This document shows positions 9,872-19,356 of a stretch of 60,597 nt of DNA, piece after piece. The DNA lies in the NCBI RefSeq assembly GCF_014698045.1, contig NZ_JACJSE010000035.1:1-60597 (forward strand), read 5' to 3'. The stretch's first letter is position 1, and every line of letters starts with the position of its first letter. The translations under genes were made by a program, and so were the position numbers. Source of the DNA: Aulosira sp. FACHB-615 (GTDB lineage Bacteria; Cyanobacteriota; Cyanobacteriia; Cyanobacteriales; Nostocaceae). Under the pieces are notes generated by a model. It was not told the DNA's origin. It was given only the letters and a program-made list of their open reading frames with translations, and searched no databases.

Positions 9872-10476
9872 ATCAAGATTTGTGTCAGGAAGTTTCAACA
9901 GAAACAATTGAACTATCACTAGAGGATTGGTTAAAGCAACAAGCAATTACTAAAGATTATCAGTTACGGTACGTGTTAGCTCATGCAGAGGATGGAGTTG
10001 TCTGGGGACATTTTGAAGTAGAAAGCGGCATTTTAGAAACTTCTAAGCAAGCTTTTACTGAGTATGATTTTCCTACATTACGTCTGTCAACATTACAACA
10101 ATGCCGGATATTTGGAGAAGCTGGTGAGGTCTTACTATGGAATAGTAATGGAAAATGGCGATCGCGGCTAATTTTACAAAGCCAAGTATCAGAATTACTT
10201 GAACAAGAAAAAATAGGTTTAATACCAGAATCACAAATTCTCTGGGGTACTCAAGGAAAAGCAAACGGTAACTTTACCATACTTTCAGATGGTTCTCAGG
10301 GGCTTAAATATGCTGCTCCCATCACAGGGATTACTTTTAGCCAGGATAAACAGAAACAGTATCGTCCACTTCGACTAGAAGTACATCACTATTTTTATTA
10401 TGACCAAGATGGAGTAGCTCGGATTTTTCTCAGTCGTCTTGTATCTCTCACAAAAGAAAAAATTTATGAATCCTAA
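9868..10476 (+). CDS. csx19: Csx19, small III-D-specific subunit
   Basis: A 202-residue protein beginning in an ATGA overlap with the double-Cas7 gene. The recognisable features are a tryptophan-rich N-terminal half (LRYVLAHAEDGVVWGHF), a central LLWNSNGKWRSRL segment and an IPESQILWGTQ stretch, as in Csx19 proteins recalled from other cyanobacterial III-D operons (TIGR03984). Csx19 is an accessory complex subunit without known catalytic motifs, and none are seen here. The call rests on sequence memory and gene order. Confidence 0.75.
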   Translation: MNQDLCQEVSTETIELSLEDWLKQQAITKDYQLRYVLAHAEDGVVWGHFEVESGILETSKQAFTEYDFPTLRLSTLQQCRIFGEAGEVLLWNSNGKWRSRLILQSQVSELLEQEKIGLIPESQILWGTQGKANGNFTILSDGSQGLKYAAPITGITFSQDKQKQYRPLRLEVHHYFYYDQDGVARIFLSRLVSLTKEKIYES

Positions 10477-12961
10477 ACATCTAGAAAAAGTGCCTGATGA
10501 CCGTAAAGCAGTTGCTCCTTATAACTTTGTAGAGATACCAGAAAAAGTAGTTGAAGCAAAACTTGAATGTAATGGTAAATTACGCGATAACAACCGCTAC
10601 TATTCTGACCGTCACACTGGCAAAATTGTATGTACCTTAAAAACTGAATCACCTTTATATATTCGTTGTGGCTTAACACCTGCTGATTTTGTAGATTTTG
10701 GAGATAAACCGAACGAAGAACTAACACCAGAACAACGCAAAAAAAAGGCTGAATTCTTTCAGTATCCTTCAAAACAGTATCCCGTTTTGCCTGGTAGCAG
10801 TTTGCGTGGAATGGTGAGAACTCTAGTTGAAATTGTTAGCTTTGGCAAGATTGAAAGAGTCTCAGATGCTTCAAAATTTTTCTTCCGTGCAGTTGCTGCT
10901 GATAAGCAAGATCCTTTGGACGAACTATATAAAGATTTGCTGAAAAGTGTAAAAGCTGGTTATCTAGTCGAAACTCAAGAAGGTTGGTTTATTCGTCCAG
11001 TTTCCCAAACAGTTGCGGGAAATAATAATACATCATTTGTCTGGGTTAAAGAGGATAGAAGAGCAAAAAGAGCAGCTGGTGAACAAGATATCCGAACAAT
11101 TGCTAATCAGTTCACTCCTAGATTTATTACTTTAAATCAAGCAGGTTATCTACCACAATATCAAGAGGTAAGCTTTGAAACTACCTATTCAAAGAATGGA
11201 CGCACTTTTGCCAAGAATATTAGTGCCAATCCAAACACTTATCAATATAGAGGATGGCTTGTAACTAGCGGAAATATGAAGCAAGAGGGTGACAGCAGTA
11301 AATCTCCTCGGCAAAATCACGGCATTGTGCTAGCTGAAGACAAAACCGGAACTCAACTTTTAAAAATTGATGATGCTGCTATCAAGCATTACCGTGACGC
11401 ACTTACAGATTTTCAAAAGCAGCAACCATTTGATAAAAATATGGGAGTTTTGGAAGCTGGCAGACCTATTTTTTACAGTGAAATGTTCTCATACTGTGAA
11501 ATCAAGTCCAAACAGGTAGTTAGGTTATTTGGTCAAAGTCCTAACTTTCGTATTCCTTATTCTCCTAAAAATGATGGTAAAGCCGCATCAGCAGTTGATT
11601 TTATCCCTGAAGAAGTAGGTGAATCTGACAAAATTGACTTAGCTGATGCCATTTTTGGCTTTGTTAGGCGTAAAAACGAGAACAAAGAACAAGGTTCTGA
11701 TAAAAATAAAAAAGAAAAACAGGAAAAATCTCGTGCTGGACGTATATTTTTCAGTGATGCTCAATATAAAAGTGAAGAAAATGGTATCTGGCTGACTGAT
11801 GACACCATTACACCACAAATTCTGGCTACTCCTAAACCAACAACATTTCAGCACTACTTAGTCCAAAAAAGCCACGAAAAGAAAAGCCTGAAGCACTATG
11901 CTAGTCAACCCAATCAAGACACAGTAATTCGGGGACATAAACTATATTGGCATAAGGGAAATGTAGGCATAGACAGAATTAAAACCAAAGCAACTGAAGC
12001 TGAAATTAAAGATAAACAATCCCAGTACACGGAAATTAAGCCAATTCAATCAGGAGTTTCTTTTGAGTTCACCATTTATTTTGAGAATCTCAGTGATGTA
12101 GAACTGGGTGCGCTTTTATGGGTGTTAACCCTATCAGTCGAAGATGTAGAGAAAGTCAAATTACTTGGCCTTGATAGCAAAGAAAAATATCGGCTTTCCC
12201 TTGGTATGGGAAAGCCATTAGGTATGGGTGCAGTAATGATTGAAAAATATGAACTTTCCCTTAATGAACGATATCGTAATGAACCTAAGCAGCGATACAC
12301 ACAGCTATTTGATGATAATAACTGGTTAAGTGGCGATCGCCCTGCTACTTATGATGAGCATAAAGAATTTATTCAGAAGTTTGAGGAATATGTAACTACG
12401 CACATTAGTGAAGCTGACTTTCCCCAAGATTATCCAGACAAACAAGATTATGAAAAATTGAAGCTAAAGGATGTACCACGTATCAAAATGTTACTAACTA
12501 TGCTGAGATGGGATATTTTTCCACCTGTAAGTAGAACACGATACATGGAAATAGAACGAGACATAACAACAAATGACTACATCTGTCAGCCTGTTAAGGA
12601 AGATGATAAAACAGTTAATGAGTATAAATGCCGTCTGATACTGCCAACTCCATTTCAAGTAATGGATATGTCAGACAATCGAAGACATCAAACCCTAAAT
12701 TTAGATAATTTAAAGCCATACTGCCAAAATGAAATTATAAAGTCTAAACCATCTCAAGAATTTCAAATTGGTCAAACTTTAGATGCGGAGGTTATCAAAA
12801 TCATTGGGATTAAAGTCACTTATAAAATGTTAGTTGATATTAAGCGAACTACAGATGAACACAAAAAAGCTAAGTATTTACAGGAAGGACAAATGGTTAA
12901 AGTCCAAATTACTGCTTTAAAAGATAATGGACAAATTAAAAATATCAAATTATTGGATTGA
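10466..12961 (+). CDS. Large RAMP-family type III protein (TIGR03986-like)
   Basis: About 831 residues from the ATG at 10466; an upstream in-frame TTG at 10439 is less likely. The RAMP entry motif Y-P-V-L-P-G-S-S-L-R-G-M-V-R is near 105-118. A large insertion occupies the middle (~200-480, lysine-rich around 410). A glycine-rich loop, MGKPLGMGAVMIEKY, lies near 580-594. The C-terminal ~70 residues (GQTLDAEVIKIIG onward, ending in a strand-rich K/I repeat) look like an S1/OB-type RNA-binding fold. This is the insertion-bearing Cas7-like protein that ends many cyanobacterial III-D operons. It overlaps csx19 by 11 bp. Confidence 0.8.
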   Translation: MNPKHLEKVPDDRKAVAPYNFVEIPEKVVEAKLECNGKLRDNNRYYSDRHTGKIVCTLKTESPLYIRCGLTPADFVDFGDKPNEELTPEQRKKKAEFFQYPSKQYPVLPGSSLRGMVRTLVEIVSFGKIERVSDASKFFFRAVAADKQDPLDELYKDLLKSVKAGYLVETQEGWFIRPVSQTVAGNNNTSFVWVKEDRRAKRAAGEQDIRTIANQFTPRFITLNQAGYLPQYQEVSFETTYSKNGRTFAKNISANPNTYQYRGWLVTSGNMKQEGDSSKSPRQNHGIVLAEDKTGTQLLKIDDAAIKHYRDALTDFQKQQPFDKNMGVLEAGRPIFYSEMFSYCEIKSKQVVRLFGQSPNFRIPYSPKNDGKAASAVDFIPEEVGESDKIDLADAIFGFVRRKNENKEQGSDKNKKEKQEKSRAGRIFFSDAQYKSEENGIWLTDDTITPQILATPKPTTFQHYLVQKSHEKKSLKHYASQPNQDTVIRGHKLYWHKGNVGIDRIKTKATEAEIKDKQSQYTEIKPIQSGVSFEFTIYFENLSDVELGALLWVLTLSVEDVEKVKLLGLDSKEKYRLSLGMGKPLGMGAVMIEKYELSLNERYRNEPKQRYTQLFDDNNWLSGDRPATYDEHKEFIQKFEEYVTTHISEADFPQDYPDKQDYEKLKLKDVPRIKMLLTMLRWDIFPPVSRTRYMEIERDITTNDYICQPVKEDDKTVNEYKCRLILPTPFQVMDMSDNRRHQTLNLDNLKPYCQNEIIKSKPSQEFQIGQTLDAEVIKIIGIKVTYKMLVDIKRTTDEHKKAKYLQEGQMVKVQITALKDNGQIKNIKLLD

Positions 12962-13052
12962 TTAGTTTCATTATTAGTGAATCATCTTTGTTATGTGCAT
13001 AATAATTTTTTCGTCTGAACCTTCATCCTCCCGCCATAACCTTTCGGAAAAA

Positions 13053-13064
13053 CCCTCTTCCAAC
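13053..13064 (+). promoter_or_regulatory. Shared 12-base box upstream of cas3
   Basis: CCCTCTTCCAAC occurs here, 45 bp before the cas3 start, and again at 15780-15791, 51 bp before cas8. In both places a GGTAT follows within a few bases. A common control site for the type I genes is possible. The 147-bp gap between the type III operon and cas3 presumably also contains the type I promoter. Confidence 0.3.
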
Positions 13065-13108
13065 CATGCGGTATGTTTAGGGATGAAATTTCTTGCTCAG
13101 ACTAATTC

Positions 13109-13717
13109 ATGATTGATGAATATTTTCAAACCCTAACCACCTTCCCCCCACGCAACTTTCAACGAGAAGCGATCGCTAAAATCCTCAACCGTAAAGACAT
13201 ACTCCTTCGCGCACCCACAGGTTCAGGAAAAACGGAAACAGCGATCGCACCTTTTCTTTTGGCTAAACATCTCAACCTTGATTTCCCCAATAAACTGATT
13301 TACGTTGTCCCCCTGCGAACCCTAGCCAACAGTCTGCGCCAACGTGCTGAAAATTTAGTTGACAACTGGGAAAAAGCTTATCCATCATCTCGTTCCCCTG
13401 TAATAACTCTGCAAACAGGAGAGAACCCAGAAGACCCGCATTTTGAAGGTGATATCGTTTTTTGTACCATTGACCAGATGTTAAGTAGCTTCCTAAATAT
13501 TCCCTACTCAGTTGGTCGTGGTTCTGCTAATGTGAACTCAGGAGCAATTTTCGCTTCCTACTTAGTATTTGATGAATTACACCTGCTTGACCCAGACCGT
13601 TCTTTCGCTACTGTTCTTAAAGTTTTGCAACAGGTCAAAGGTATCGCACCATTTTTACTGATGACCGCCACACTCACAAATGAACTTGCAACCCAAATCA
13701 AAGACTTGATTGACTAG
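13109..13717 (+). CDS. cas3: Cas3 helicase, N-terminal part (RecA domain 1)
   Basis: A 202-residue ORF holding the first half of the Cas3 helicase: Q-R-E-A near the start, Walker A APTGSGKTE (~35-43), motif Ia VVPLRTLA, DExH-type motif D155-E-L-H158 and motif III TATLT near the end. It stops at TAG 13715-13717. The continuation, with motifs IV-VI, is in the adjacent ORF in another frame. A -1 shift just before the TAG would join them as ...K-D-L-I-D-L-V-M-E-I-I, giving about 883 residues, a normal Cas3 length. Either the gene is broken by an indel or the two halves are made separately by stop-restart (TAG-TC-ATG). There is no N-terminal HD domain. Confidence 0.9.
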   Translation: MIDEYFQTLTTFPPRNFQREAIAKILNRKDILLRAPTGSGKTETAIAPFLLAKHLNLDFPNKLIYVVPLRTLANSLRQRAENLVDNWEKAYPSSRSPVITLQTGENPEDPHFEGDIVFCTIDQMLSSFLNIPYSVGRGSANVNSGAIFASYLVFDELHLLDPDRSFATVLKVLQQVKGIAPFLLMTATLTNELATQIKDLID

Positions 13718-13719
13718 TC

Positions 13720-15759
13720 ATGGAAATTATTCAAATTGAAGACGCAGACTTACAGGCGATAGAAGGTCATCGCTGCCGTACCTTCCAAGCTCTACCTCAT
13801 CCGCTTAACGCCTCAGTCATCATAGACGATATTCAAGCTTACGGGCGTAAACGAGTGATAGTCATCTGTAACACAGTCTCTCAAGCTCAGGGATTATTCA
13901 GAGATTTAGAAGAACTAAACTACGAGACATTACAAGTTACACTGCTGCATTCTAGATTTTTACCAGAACACCGCGCCCAGAAAGAAACCGAACTCAAAAC
14001 TATATTTGCTCAAGATTGGAAAGATGATGGCAATTGCTACGTTTTGATTTCTACGCAAGTAATTGAAGCGGGAATCAACATTACCTGCCAAGTCATGCAC
14101 ACTCAACTTTGCCCAATGAACTCACTTCTACAACGGGCAGGACGTTGCGCTCGATTCCGGGGTGAGCAAGGAGAAGTTTTTATTTATCCTACAGTTGAAG
14201 TTAATCCAGCTTCGACTGCCATAGCGATCGCAGATTTAGAAGAAGATGAATCCGAACCCAAAAAGCAAAGTTATCTACCTTATCCTAAAGAAACGTGCGA
14301 ACTGACATGGCAAGTATTAGAAGCACACACCCAGTCAGCACAAGCCCACGAAAATGTTGGATTTCGGACTGAAGAAGCTTGGATTAATCAGGTTCACACC
14401 GCAGAAGATTTATTACAACAGCAGCGCCGACAAAATAACCAAATGCAGTTTGAACAGCATTTTGAAACTGCATATTTTCGAGGTGATCAATCTGCTGCCA
14501 GCGAGTTAATTCGTTCTGTAGACAATCGCAGCTTGTTTGTCTGGGAACAAACGCCAATGATTGACATTGAAGAAGAAACCATCGATCCCCGAAAGCTACT
14601 GGCTTTTTCAGTACCAATCTCTACTCTTTGCAAAGCCTGGAGAGAATTTCAAAATGCAGGTTTTGGAGGAGACTGGATTTTTAAGCGAATTGAACTTCCA
14701 AAGAAAAAATCTGAAACTTATAGCCAACCTGTTTGTACTCCTATTACCTCCCGTGGGGTATTGGTTAGCAGTATTCAGATTTTGGTTAATCCCCGCTATC
14801 TCTACTATGACGAACACATTGGTTTACTAATTGGTATTAATGAGTTTGGTAATGGTTTTGCATCACCGCCAAAACCACAACGCTTCATCAAAAATGAGTA
14901 CCGCTATCACATGGATACATATATTGGTCACTTGGGCTGTATGTGGACTTGTTGGTGCAACTCCTTTAAAACTACTCGTCTGAAAAATGGTGAACCTGTG
15001 GATACGGTTTATGGCAGTGTCCGAGATGAACTTTTAAAAGCAGGTGGACAATTAATTAAAAGTAAAATCTTTCCCCAAATACAACAGCAACAAGCAGAAG
15101 CATTGTTTGAACTGCTGGTGTTGTTAGCTATTTTCACCCACGACTTAGGTAAACTTCAAATCAAATGGCAGGAAGTAATGCGGGGATGGCAAGCGATCGC
15201 TCACTCTTCATTCCAAGCCAAAAACCCCAAAGCACACTTACTGGCACACACTGACTATAATCCCGAATGCCAGGAGCAAAAAGCTGCTCTCAAAGCCTAC
15301 GAGAAAAAACATCAGCGTCCCAATCATGCTGTCGAAAGTGCATACTTGGCTCAAGATATTTTGAATCAATGCTTAGTGCCTTTATTACAGAATGATTTCT
15401 CTGCCAACAAAGAACAGATGCAATACATACGGCACACAGTCATACTAGCAGCAGGCCGCCATCACTCTGCTTGGGCTGGGGGATGGGAACAATCAGACTT
15501 AACTCGGATTAAAACCATACAGCTACACCCGCAAGCACAACAAGCGATCGCTCAAAGTTGGAAAACAATGCTGCGGTATCTACCCCCTACTTTATCCTTG
15601 CCACCAGCCACTCTCAGCAAAAATGTTTACCAAATCAAACAAAAATTCGATTTGAATCGATTTACTACTGACCAAATTGAGTATTTGCAACTTTATCTAC
15701 TGGTGGTCAGAGCTTTAAGACTATGCGATCAGCATTCAGTACAACTACATAATACATAG
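13720..15759 (+). CDS. cas3: Cas3, C-terminal part (RecA domain 2 plus C-terminal HD nuclease)
   Basis: A 679-residue ORF. RecA domain 2 has V-I-V-I-C-N-T-V (motif IV), S-T-Q-V-I-E-A-G (motif V) and Q-R-A-G-R-C-A-R (motif VI). The C-terminal ~280 residues form an HD domain: IFTHDLGKLQIKWQ with H474-D475, P-N-H-A-V-E-S and G-R-H-H-S-A-W. In Cas3 the HD nuclease nicks the displaced strand of DNA bound by Cascade. The domain order is helicase then HD, the reverse of I-E or standard I-B Cas3. The start ATG is two bases after the upstream stop, so coupling by re-initiation is possible. Confidence 0.88.
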   Translation: MEIIQIEDADLQAIEGHRCRTFQALPHPLNASVIIDDIQAYGRKRVIVICNTVSQAQGLFRDLEELNYETLQVTLLHSRFLPEHRAQKETELKTIFAQDWKDDGNCYVLISTQVIEAGINITCQVMHTQLCPMNSLLQRAGRCARFRGEQGEVFIYPTVEVNPASTAIAIADLEEDESEPKKQSYLPYPKETCELTWQVLEAHTQSAQAHENVGFRTEEAWINQVHTAEDLLQQQRRQNNQMQFEQHFETAYFRGDQSAASELIRSVDNRSLFVWEQTPMIDIEEETIDPRKLLAFSVPISTLCKAWREFQNAGFGGDWIFKRIELPKKKSETYSQPVCTPITSRGVLVSSIQILVNPRYLYYDEHIGLLIGINEFGNGFASPPKPQRFIKNEYRYHMDTYIGHLGCMWTCWCNSFKTTRLKNGEPVDTVYGSVRDELLKAGGQLIKSKIFPQIQQQQAEALFELLVLLAIFTHDLGKLQIKWQEVMRGWQAIAHSSFQAKNPKAHLLAHTDYNPECQEQKAALKAYEKKHQRPNHAVESAYLAQDILNQCLVPLLQNDFSANKEQMQYIRHTVILAAGRHHSAWAGGWEQSDLTRIKTIQLHPQAQQAIAQSWKTMLRYLPPTLSLPPATLSKNVYQIKQKFDLNRFTTDQIEYLQLYLLVVRALRLCDQHSVQLHNT

Positions 15760-15776
15760 CTTTGAAGCGATTGGAA

Positions 15777-15797
15777 TACCCCTCTTCCAACGGGGTA
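15777..15797 (+). promoter_or_regulatory. Small hairpin with shared box upstream of cas8
   Basis: TACCCC (15777-15782) pairs with GGGGTA (15792-15797) around a 9-base loop. The loop and left arm contain the same CCCTCTTCCAAC found upstream of cas3. It could be an operator or an RNA hairpin in the 82-bp leader of cas8. Its function is inferred only. Confidence 0.3.
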
Positions 15798-15841
15798 TAG
15801 AATCATATTCAGTTCACCACTCTCATCGGTCAAACGTCCAG

Positions 15842-17662
15842 ATGATAGAGCATTTATTCGTTACTAAAAAATACGGGAATTATGCTGATACATTGCTTTT
15901 ACTGGGTTTGGTGCAACTTGTCGAGTATGCCTTAAGACAAACAAATCAAAAAAGCGATGTTGGGCTGTTCGATGAAGGTACGCGCTACCGCATCCAATTA
16001 AAACAGGCTGTAAATCTAGAGGAGATCGCCAAGCTTGATTATACTAATCCTTTCCCACCAGTTAAAGGTCAAAAAACGGACATCAGCAAAATTCCTTCAG
16101 AAACAGACTTTTTTGACACAGTAAAGGAGAGCGAAAAACGGAAACTGTATAAAGACTACGTATTTCAGCAACGGGGTAAACCGCAATGGAATGAAGAAGC
16201 GCCAAAACCACCCCATCCTAGTACTCAAAATGGAGTAATTCTCACCTCCATGAGGCACGATCGCAATCATAACGAACTGTGGCACTTAGGATATCAACTT
16301 AAAGAAAACTACGGTGCTTTACTGGTTGCACTATTCCAAGCATTTAGTGAAGAGATTAACTCTCAACTGGATACAGAAACTAACCGTTGTCAGAAATTAT
16401 TTACTCAAGCTACTAACTGTAAATTGCCAGAGGTAGCCAGTGCAGTCAAAATTTATCTACCAACATCAGTTCAAGGAGTTAACCGAGTTAAGGCAGATAG
16501 CAATAAAGTAGATTCTCAAAAAGCAGATTGGTTAAGTTTATGGTTGATTGCTGGGGGTTTATTTAGCTTTGGTGTCACTGAACGGATTAAAATTGCTGAC
16601 CGTGTTTTTGACTGGCGAGTAGTTGTTCTAGAACCTCAAGATATCCGATTGAGTAAATACAAAGAAGTACTAGATCAACTGCGTAAGTATAATCCACCTT
16701 CTGGTGGGCATGGTATAGCTAGATTCGATGCGGAGTTGGTTTTGCGATTTTGTCAAGAACTCTTAAATAACCACGCTTCTCAAGCTGATGCAGAAGTTGA
16801 TGAATTTGATATTTGGGAACCGATTAACCATTTTGTCAAGAGCTTTGTTGGAACTCATTTTGGTTCTAAAGGTCAAGTTTACGGAGTTAAAGAAGTCTTC
16901 AGTTTAGGGCTTCCTGCTTGGATTCGTCCAGAAAATTCTCAAGAATTAGCAGATTACCAAAGTGTTTTACAAGAGCATCTGTGGGTAATTAGCACTTTGT
17001 CAGCAGAGGATGGACACAGTGAACTATTAACTGCTTATCGAGACTTTATTACTGGCACAAGTTTGCGTCAATTTTTCCCTTTTCAAATTAGTTATGCAGA
17101 TTATGTTATTAAACGGCTGGCAGATCCGAAAGCTAGACCGCCACGTTTATTTTCCGTTGCAGGGTTAAACACAATGACCAAAAAGGATACAGACTTTATC
17201 AAAATTACCCAAGACCCCAGTTTCTTACGCATAGCCAAAGCAATTAACCAAGCAACTGTATATGCAGGAAAAGTACAAACAAAAGAAGGATTAAAAGAAC
17301 TGGAATGGCAGCGAACTTACGGTTTAGCACAACGTTTAAGTAGCCAATCTGGTTCAAAAAATGATTTCTTAAAGGAAATTACTGACTTTTTAGCAAAATA
17401 CGAAGCTGAGAATTTACGCTTGTCTGAGCAATTACAAGGAAAAGGTAAATCTCTTAAACGAGTTTGGACAACCAAAGAAGACCTAGATCGCTTAGTGGAA
17501 TTAGTTACAGAAAATGACACTGTACTAGTTGCCAACCTCTTAATTGCTTATGGCTATGCTCGTTGGACTAAACCTAAGAATGATGATTTAGAAACTGACA
17601 CTGAACAAGATATTAACGACTTAGACGATACTGCAATTTCGGGAGAATCAAACGATGACTAA
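15842..17662 (+). CDS. cas8: Type I Cascade large subunit, Cas8-like
   Basis: A 606-residue protein with no motif I can assign by itself. It is called Cas8 because it lies between cas3 and cas7-cas5, has the right size, and overlaps cas7 by 8 bp. Large subunits of Cascade recognise the PAM and recruit Cas3. It differs clearly from the I-D Cas10d protein: no HD and no palm motif. The closest family I can suggest is the DevT/Cas8a1-Cas8b group of DevR/DevS-type systems. The C-terminal ~25 residues are very acidic. Confidence 0.68.
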   Translation: MIEHLFVTKKYGNYADTLLLLGLVQLVEYALRQTNQKSDVGLFDEGTRYRIQLKQAVNLEEIAKLDYTNPFPPVKGQKTDISKIPSETDFFDTVKESEKRKLYKDYVFQQRGKPQWNEEAPKPPHPSTQNGVILTSMRHDRNHNELWHLGYQLKENYGALLVALFQAFSEEINSQLDTETNRCQKLFTQATNCKLPEVASAVKIYLPTSVQGVNRVKADSNKVDSQKADWLSLWLIAGGLFSFGVTERIKIADRVFDWRVVVLEPQDIRLSKYKEVLDQLRKYNPPSGGHGIARFDAELVLRFCQELLNNHASQADAEVDEFDIWEPINHFVKSFVGTHFGSKGQVYGVKEVFSLGLPAWIRPENSQELADYQSVLQEHLWVISTLSAEDGHSELLTAYRDFITGTSLRQFFPFQISYADYVIKRLADPKARPPRLFSVAGLNTMTKKDTDFIKITQDPSFLRIAKAINQATVYAGKVQTKEGLKELEWQRTYGLAQRLSSQSGSKNDFLKEITDFLAKYEAENLRLSEQLQGKGKSLKRVWTTKEDLDRLVELVTENDTVLVANLLIAYGYARWTKPKNDDLETDTEQDINDLDDTAISGESNDD

Positions 17663-18617
17663 GACACAATTTACAGCTTACTCAATCTCTATTAGTGGTT
17701 CCTTGTCTTGGCAGCTTCATGCTTTGAATAATGAAGGAAACGAAGGTAATCAAACCCTAACTCGTCGTTATTACATTATTCAAAAAGGGATGAATGAACC
17801 AGATTCTGTCAATGGCGTTTCTGGGGATATGCTCAAGCACATTCAAGCAGAACATTTACATCGTGTTGCTATTCAAGACGAACTAGCATTATCCCAAGGT
17901 GGCAAGCAATTTCATCCTGATCGCATCGGTTATGACTTAGAAAAAGGATTGCCAATTTTTACAGATGCCGACACTGATTTAGCAGCTAAAACCCATCAAG
18001 TTATCCAACGCTGTAGCATGAGTGATTTAGAAGGATTCATGGTCACAGTCAAAGGCGGACAAACTCTCAAACGCGAGTCTGTAATTGAGTTTGGTGCAGT
18101 TGTTGGTTTACCAACTCTCGTCAAGACTCAAAGTTACTTTCATGCTAAGTACGGCACGGATAACCCAACGCCTTACAATGTGCAACTAAGTTCTGGGTTA
18201 TATGCAACTGTCTTGAACATTGAAGCATTTCGCATTGGTTACAATCCCCATACTTTCAAATACAGCATTAATGCGACAGAACGTAAAAAACGTTTAGATG
18301 CTTTACTCAAAAGTGTTTTGTATACCTATCTTCAACCCAACGGAGCAAAACGCAATACTAACTTACCTCACCCTGACCATTTTGAAGGTGTGATTACTGT
18401 TAGTACCCGCCGTTGTCCTGCACCAATGATTAGTTCTTTAGAAGCAAGCTACAGCCATCAAATTCATAGCTTGGCTGATACGTTAAACAATATTAACGGT
18501 GCAGATACAATACTTTGCTTTGATTTCGATAATATTGCTCAGTTTGCCGCACAAATTCAAACCTTAATTGAGCAAGCACAACCTTGGGAGAGCGACCATG
18601 CCGAAGCGATTGAATAA
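17655..18617 (+). CDS. cas7: Type I Cas7 (DevR/Cst2 family), crRNA backbone
   Basis: A 320-residue protein. It carries the DevR-type features: an N-terminal strand Y-S-I-S-I-S-G-S-L-S-W, the central R-E-S-V-I-E-F-G-A-V-V-G-L segment, and STRRCPAPMISSLEASY near 249-265. Cas7 polymerises along the spacer part of crRNA. It overlaps cas8 by 8 bp and cas5 by 20 bp, so the three are tightly coupled. It is not Csc2-like, which argues against subtype I-D. Confidence 0.85.
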   Translation: MTKTQFTAYSISISGSLSWQLHALNNEGNEGNQTLTRRYYIIQKGMNEPDSVNGVSGDMLKHIQAEHLHRVAIQDELALSQGGKQFHPDRIGYDLEKGLPIFTDADTDLAAKTHQVIQRCSMSDLEGFMVTVKGGQTLKRESVIEFGAVVGLPTLVKTQSYFHAKYGTDNPTPYNVQLSSGLYATVLNIEAFRIGYNPHTFKYSINATERKKRLDALLKSVLYTYLQPNGAKRNTNLPHPDHFEGVITVSTRRCPAPMISSLEASYSHQIHSLADTLNNINGADTILCFDFDNIAQFAAQIQTLIEQAQPWESDHAEAIE

Positions 18618-19356
18618 GTCAAACACTCCTCAACCAGAATTGCCAGTAAATGCCAAGCAATGGCTAACTGTTACCTTTCAACCAGTTAGCCTCTTCTCCC
18701 TGAAGCGTTCGGATGCTACTAGTATGGCGGCTCGGTCTAACCTTGTGCCTACTCCTTATGCTATCAAAATGGCATTGTTAAAAGTTCTGCTGGAAAGTCA
18801 AGGAGAACAACATCAAAGAGACTTTGAGCAGTGGATGAAAAGCCAATTTGACTGGATTCGAGACTTAAGAATTTACGTTTGCCCACCTGAAAAACTAGTA
18901 GTGAATCGTAATGGTTACAAACTTCGTTATTACGACCAAACTGCCGATAAAGCCGATAAAACTCGTTCTACTTTACCAATGCAAGATGGTTTTGTTTTTC
19001 GGGAATGGGTTTATATGCAAGGTCATTTGCAAATCTGTTGCGGCCCCAGCGACCGCTTAACGCAGTTAGAGCAACTATTCTCTCTAATTAACTACTTTGG
19101 TAAGCGGGGTTGCTTTTTTCAATACCTGCCACAATACAACCAACAAACTCTTGAGCCGTTGTTTCAACACAATTCAACTTTTGGTTTTACAGTTCAGCCG
19201 ATGGACGACTTGGGTGAGAAAACTACTTTTAATCGCATCAATCCCTATTCCACAGATAAAGCACAACCAGATAAAGACCGAGTAATCAAACCTGGATTTC
19301 TCCCCGTGCAACTTACATCTAGCAGCGCACGTTATGACATTTACCAAAGATATTGA
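18598..19356 (+). CDS. cas5: Type I Cas5 (DevS-like)
   Basis: About 252 residues from the ATG at 18598. The N-terminal segment W-L-T-V-T-F-Q-P-V-S-L-F is the typical Cas5 first strand, followed by P-T-P-Y-A-I-K-M-A-L-L, which matches the conserved 'PTPSAxKgaL' helix that orders Cas5 on the crRNA 5' handle. It overlaps cas7 upstream and cas6 downstream (23 bp). Longer in-frame ORFs begin inside cas7 and are less likely starts. Confidence 0.8.
   Translation: MPKRLNKSNTPQPELPVNAKQWLTVTFQPVSLFSLKRSDATSMAARSNLVPTPYAIKMALLKVLLESQGEQHQRDFEQWMKSQFDWIRDLRIYVCPPEKLVVNRNGYKLRYYDQTADKADKTRSTLPMQDGFVFREWVYMQGHLQICCGPSDRLTQLEQLFSLINYFGKRGCFFQYLPQYNQQTLEPLFQHNSTFGFTVQPMDDLGEKTTFNRINPYSTDKAQPDKDRVIKPGFLPVQLTSSSARYDIYQRY

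Noticed and set aside
13690..13725. Programmed -1 frameshifting in cas3
   Set aside because: No slippery heptamer or downstream hairpin is evident at the junction; mutation or re-initiation is simpler.
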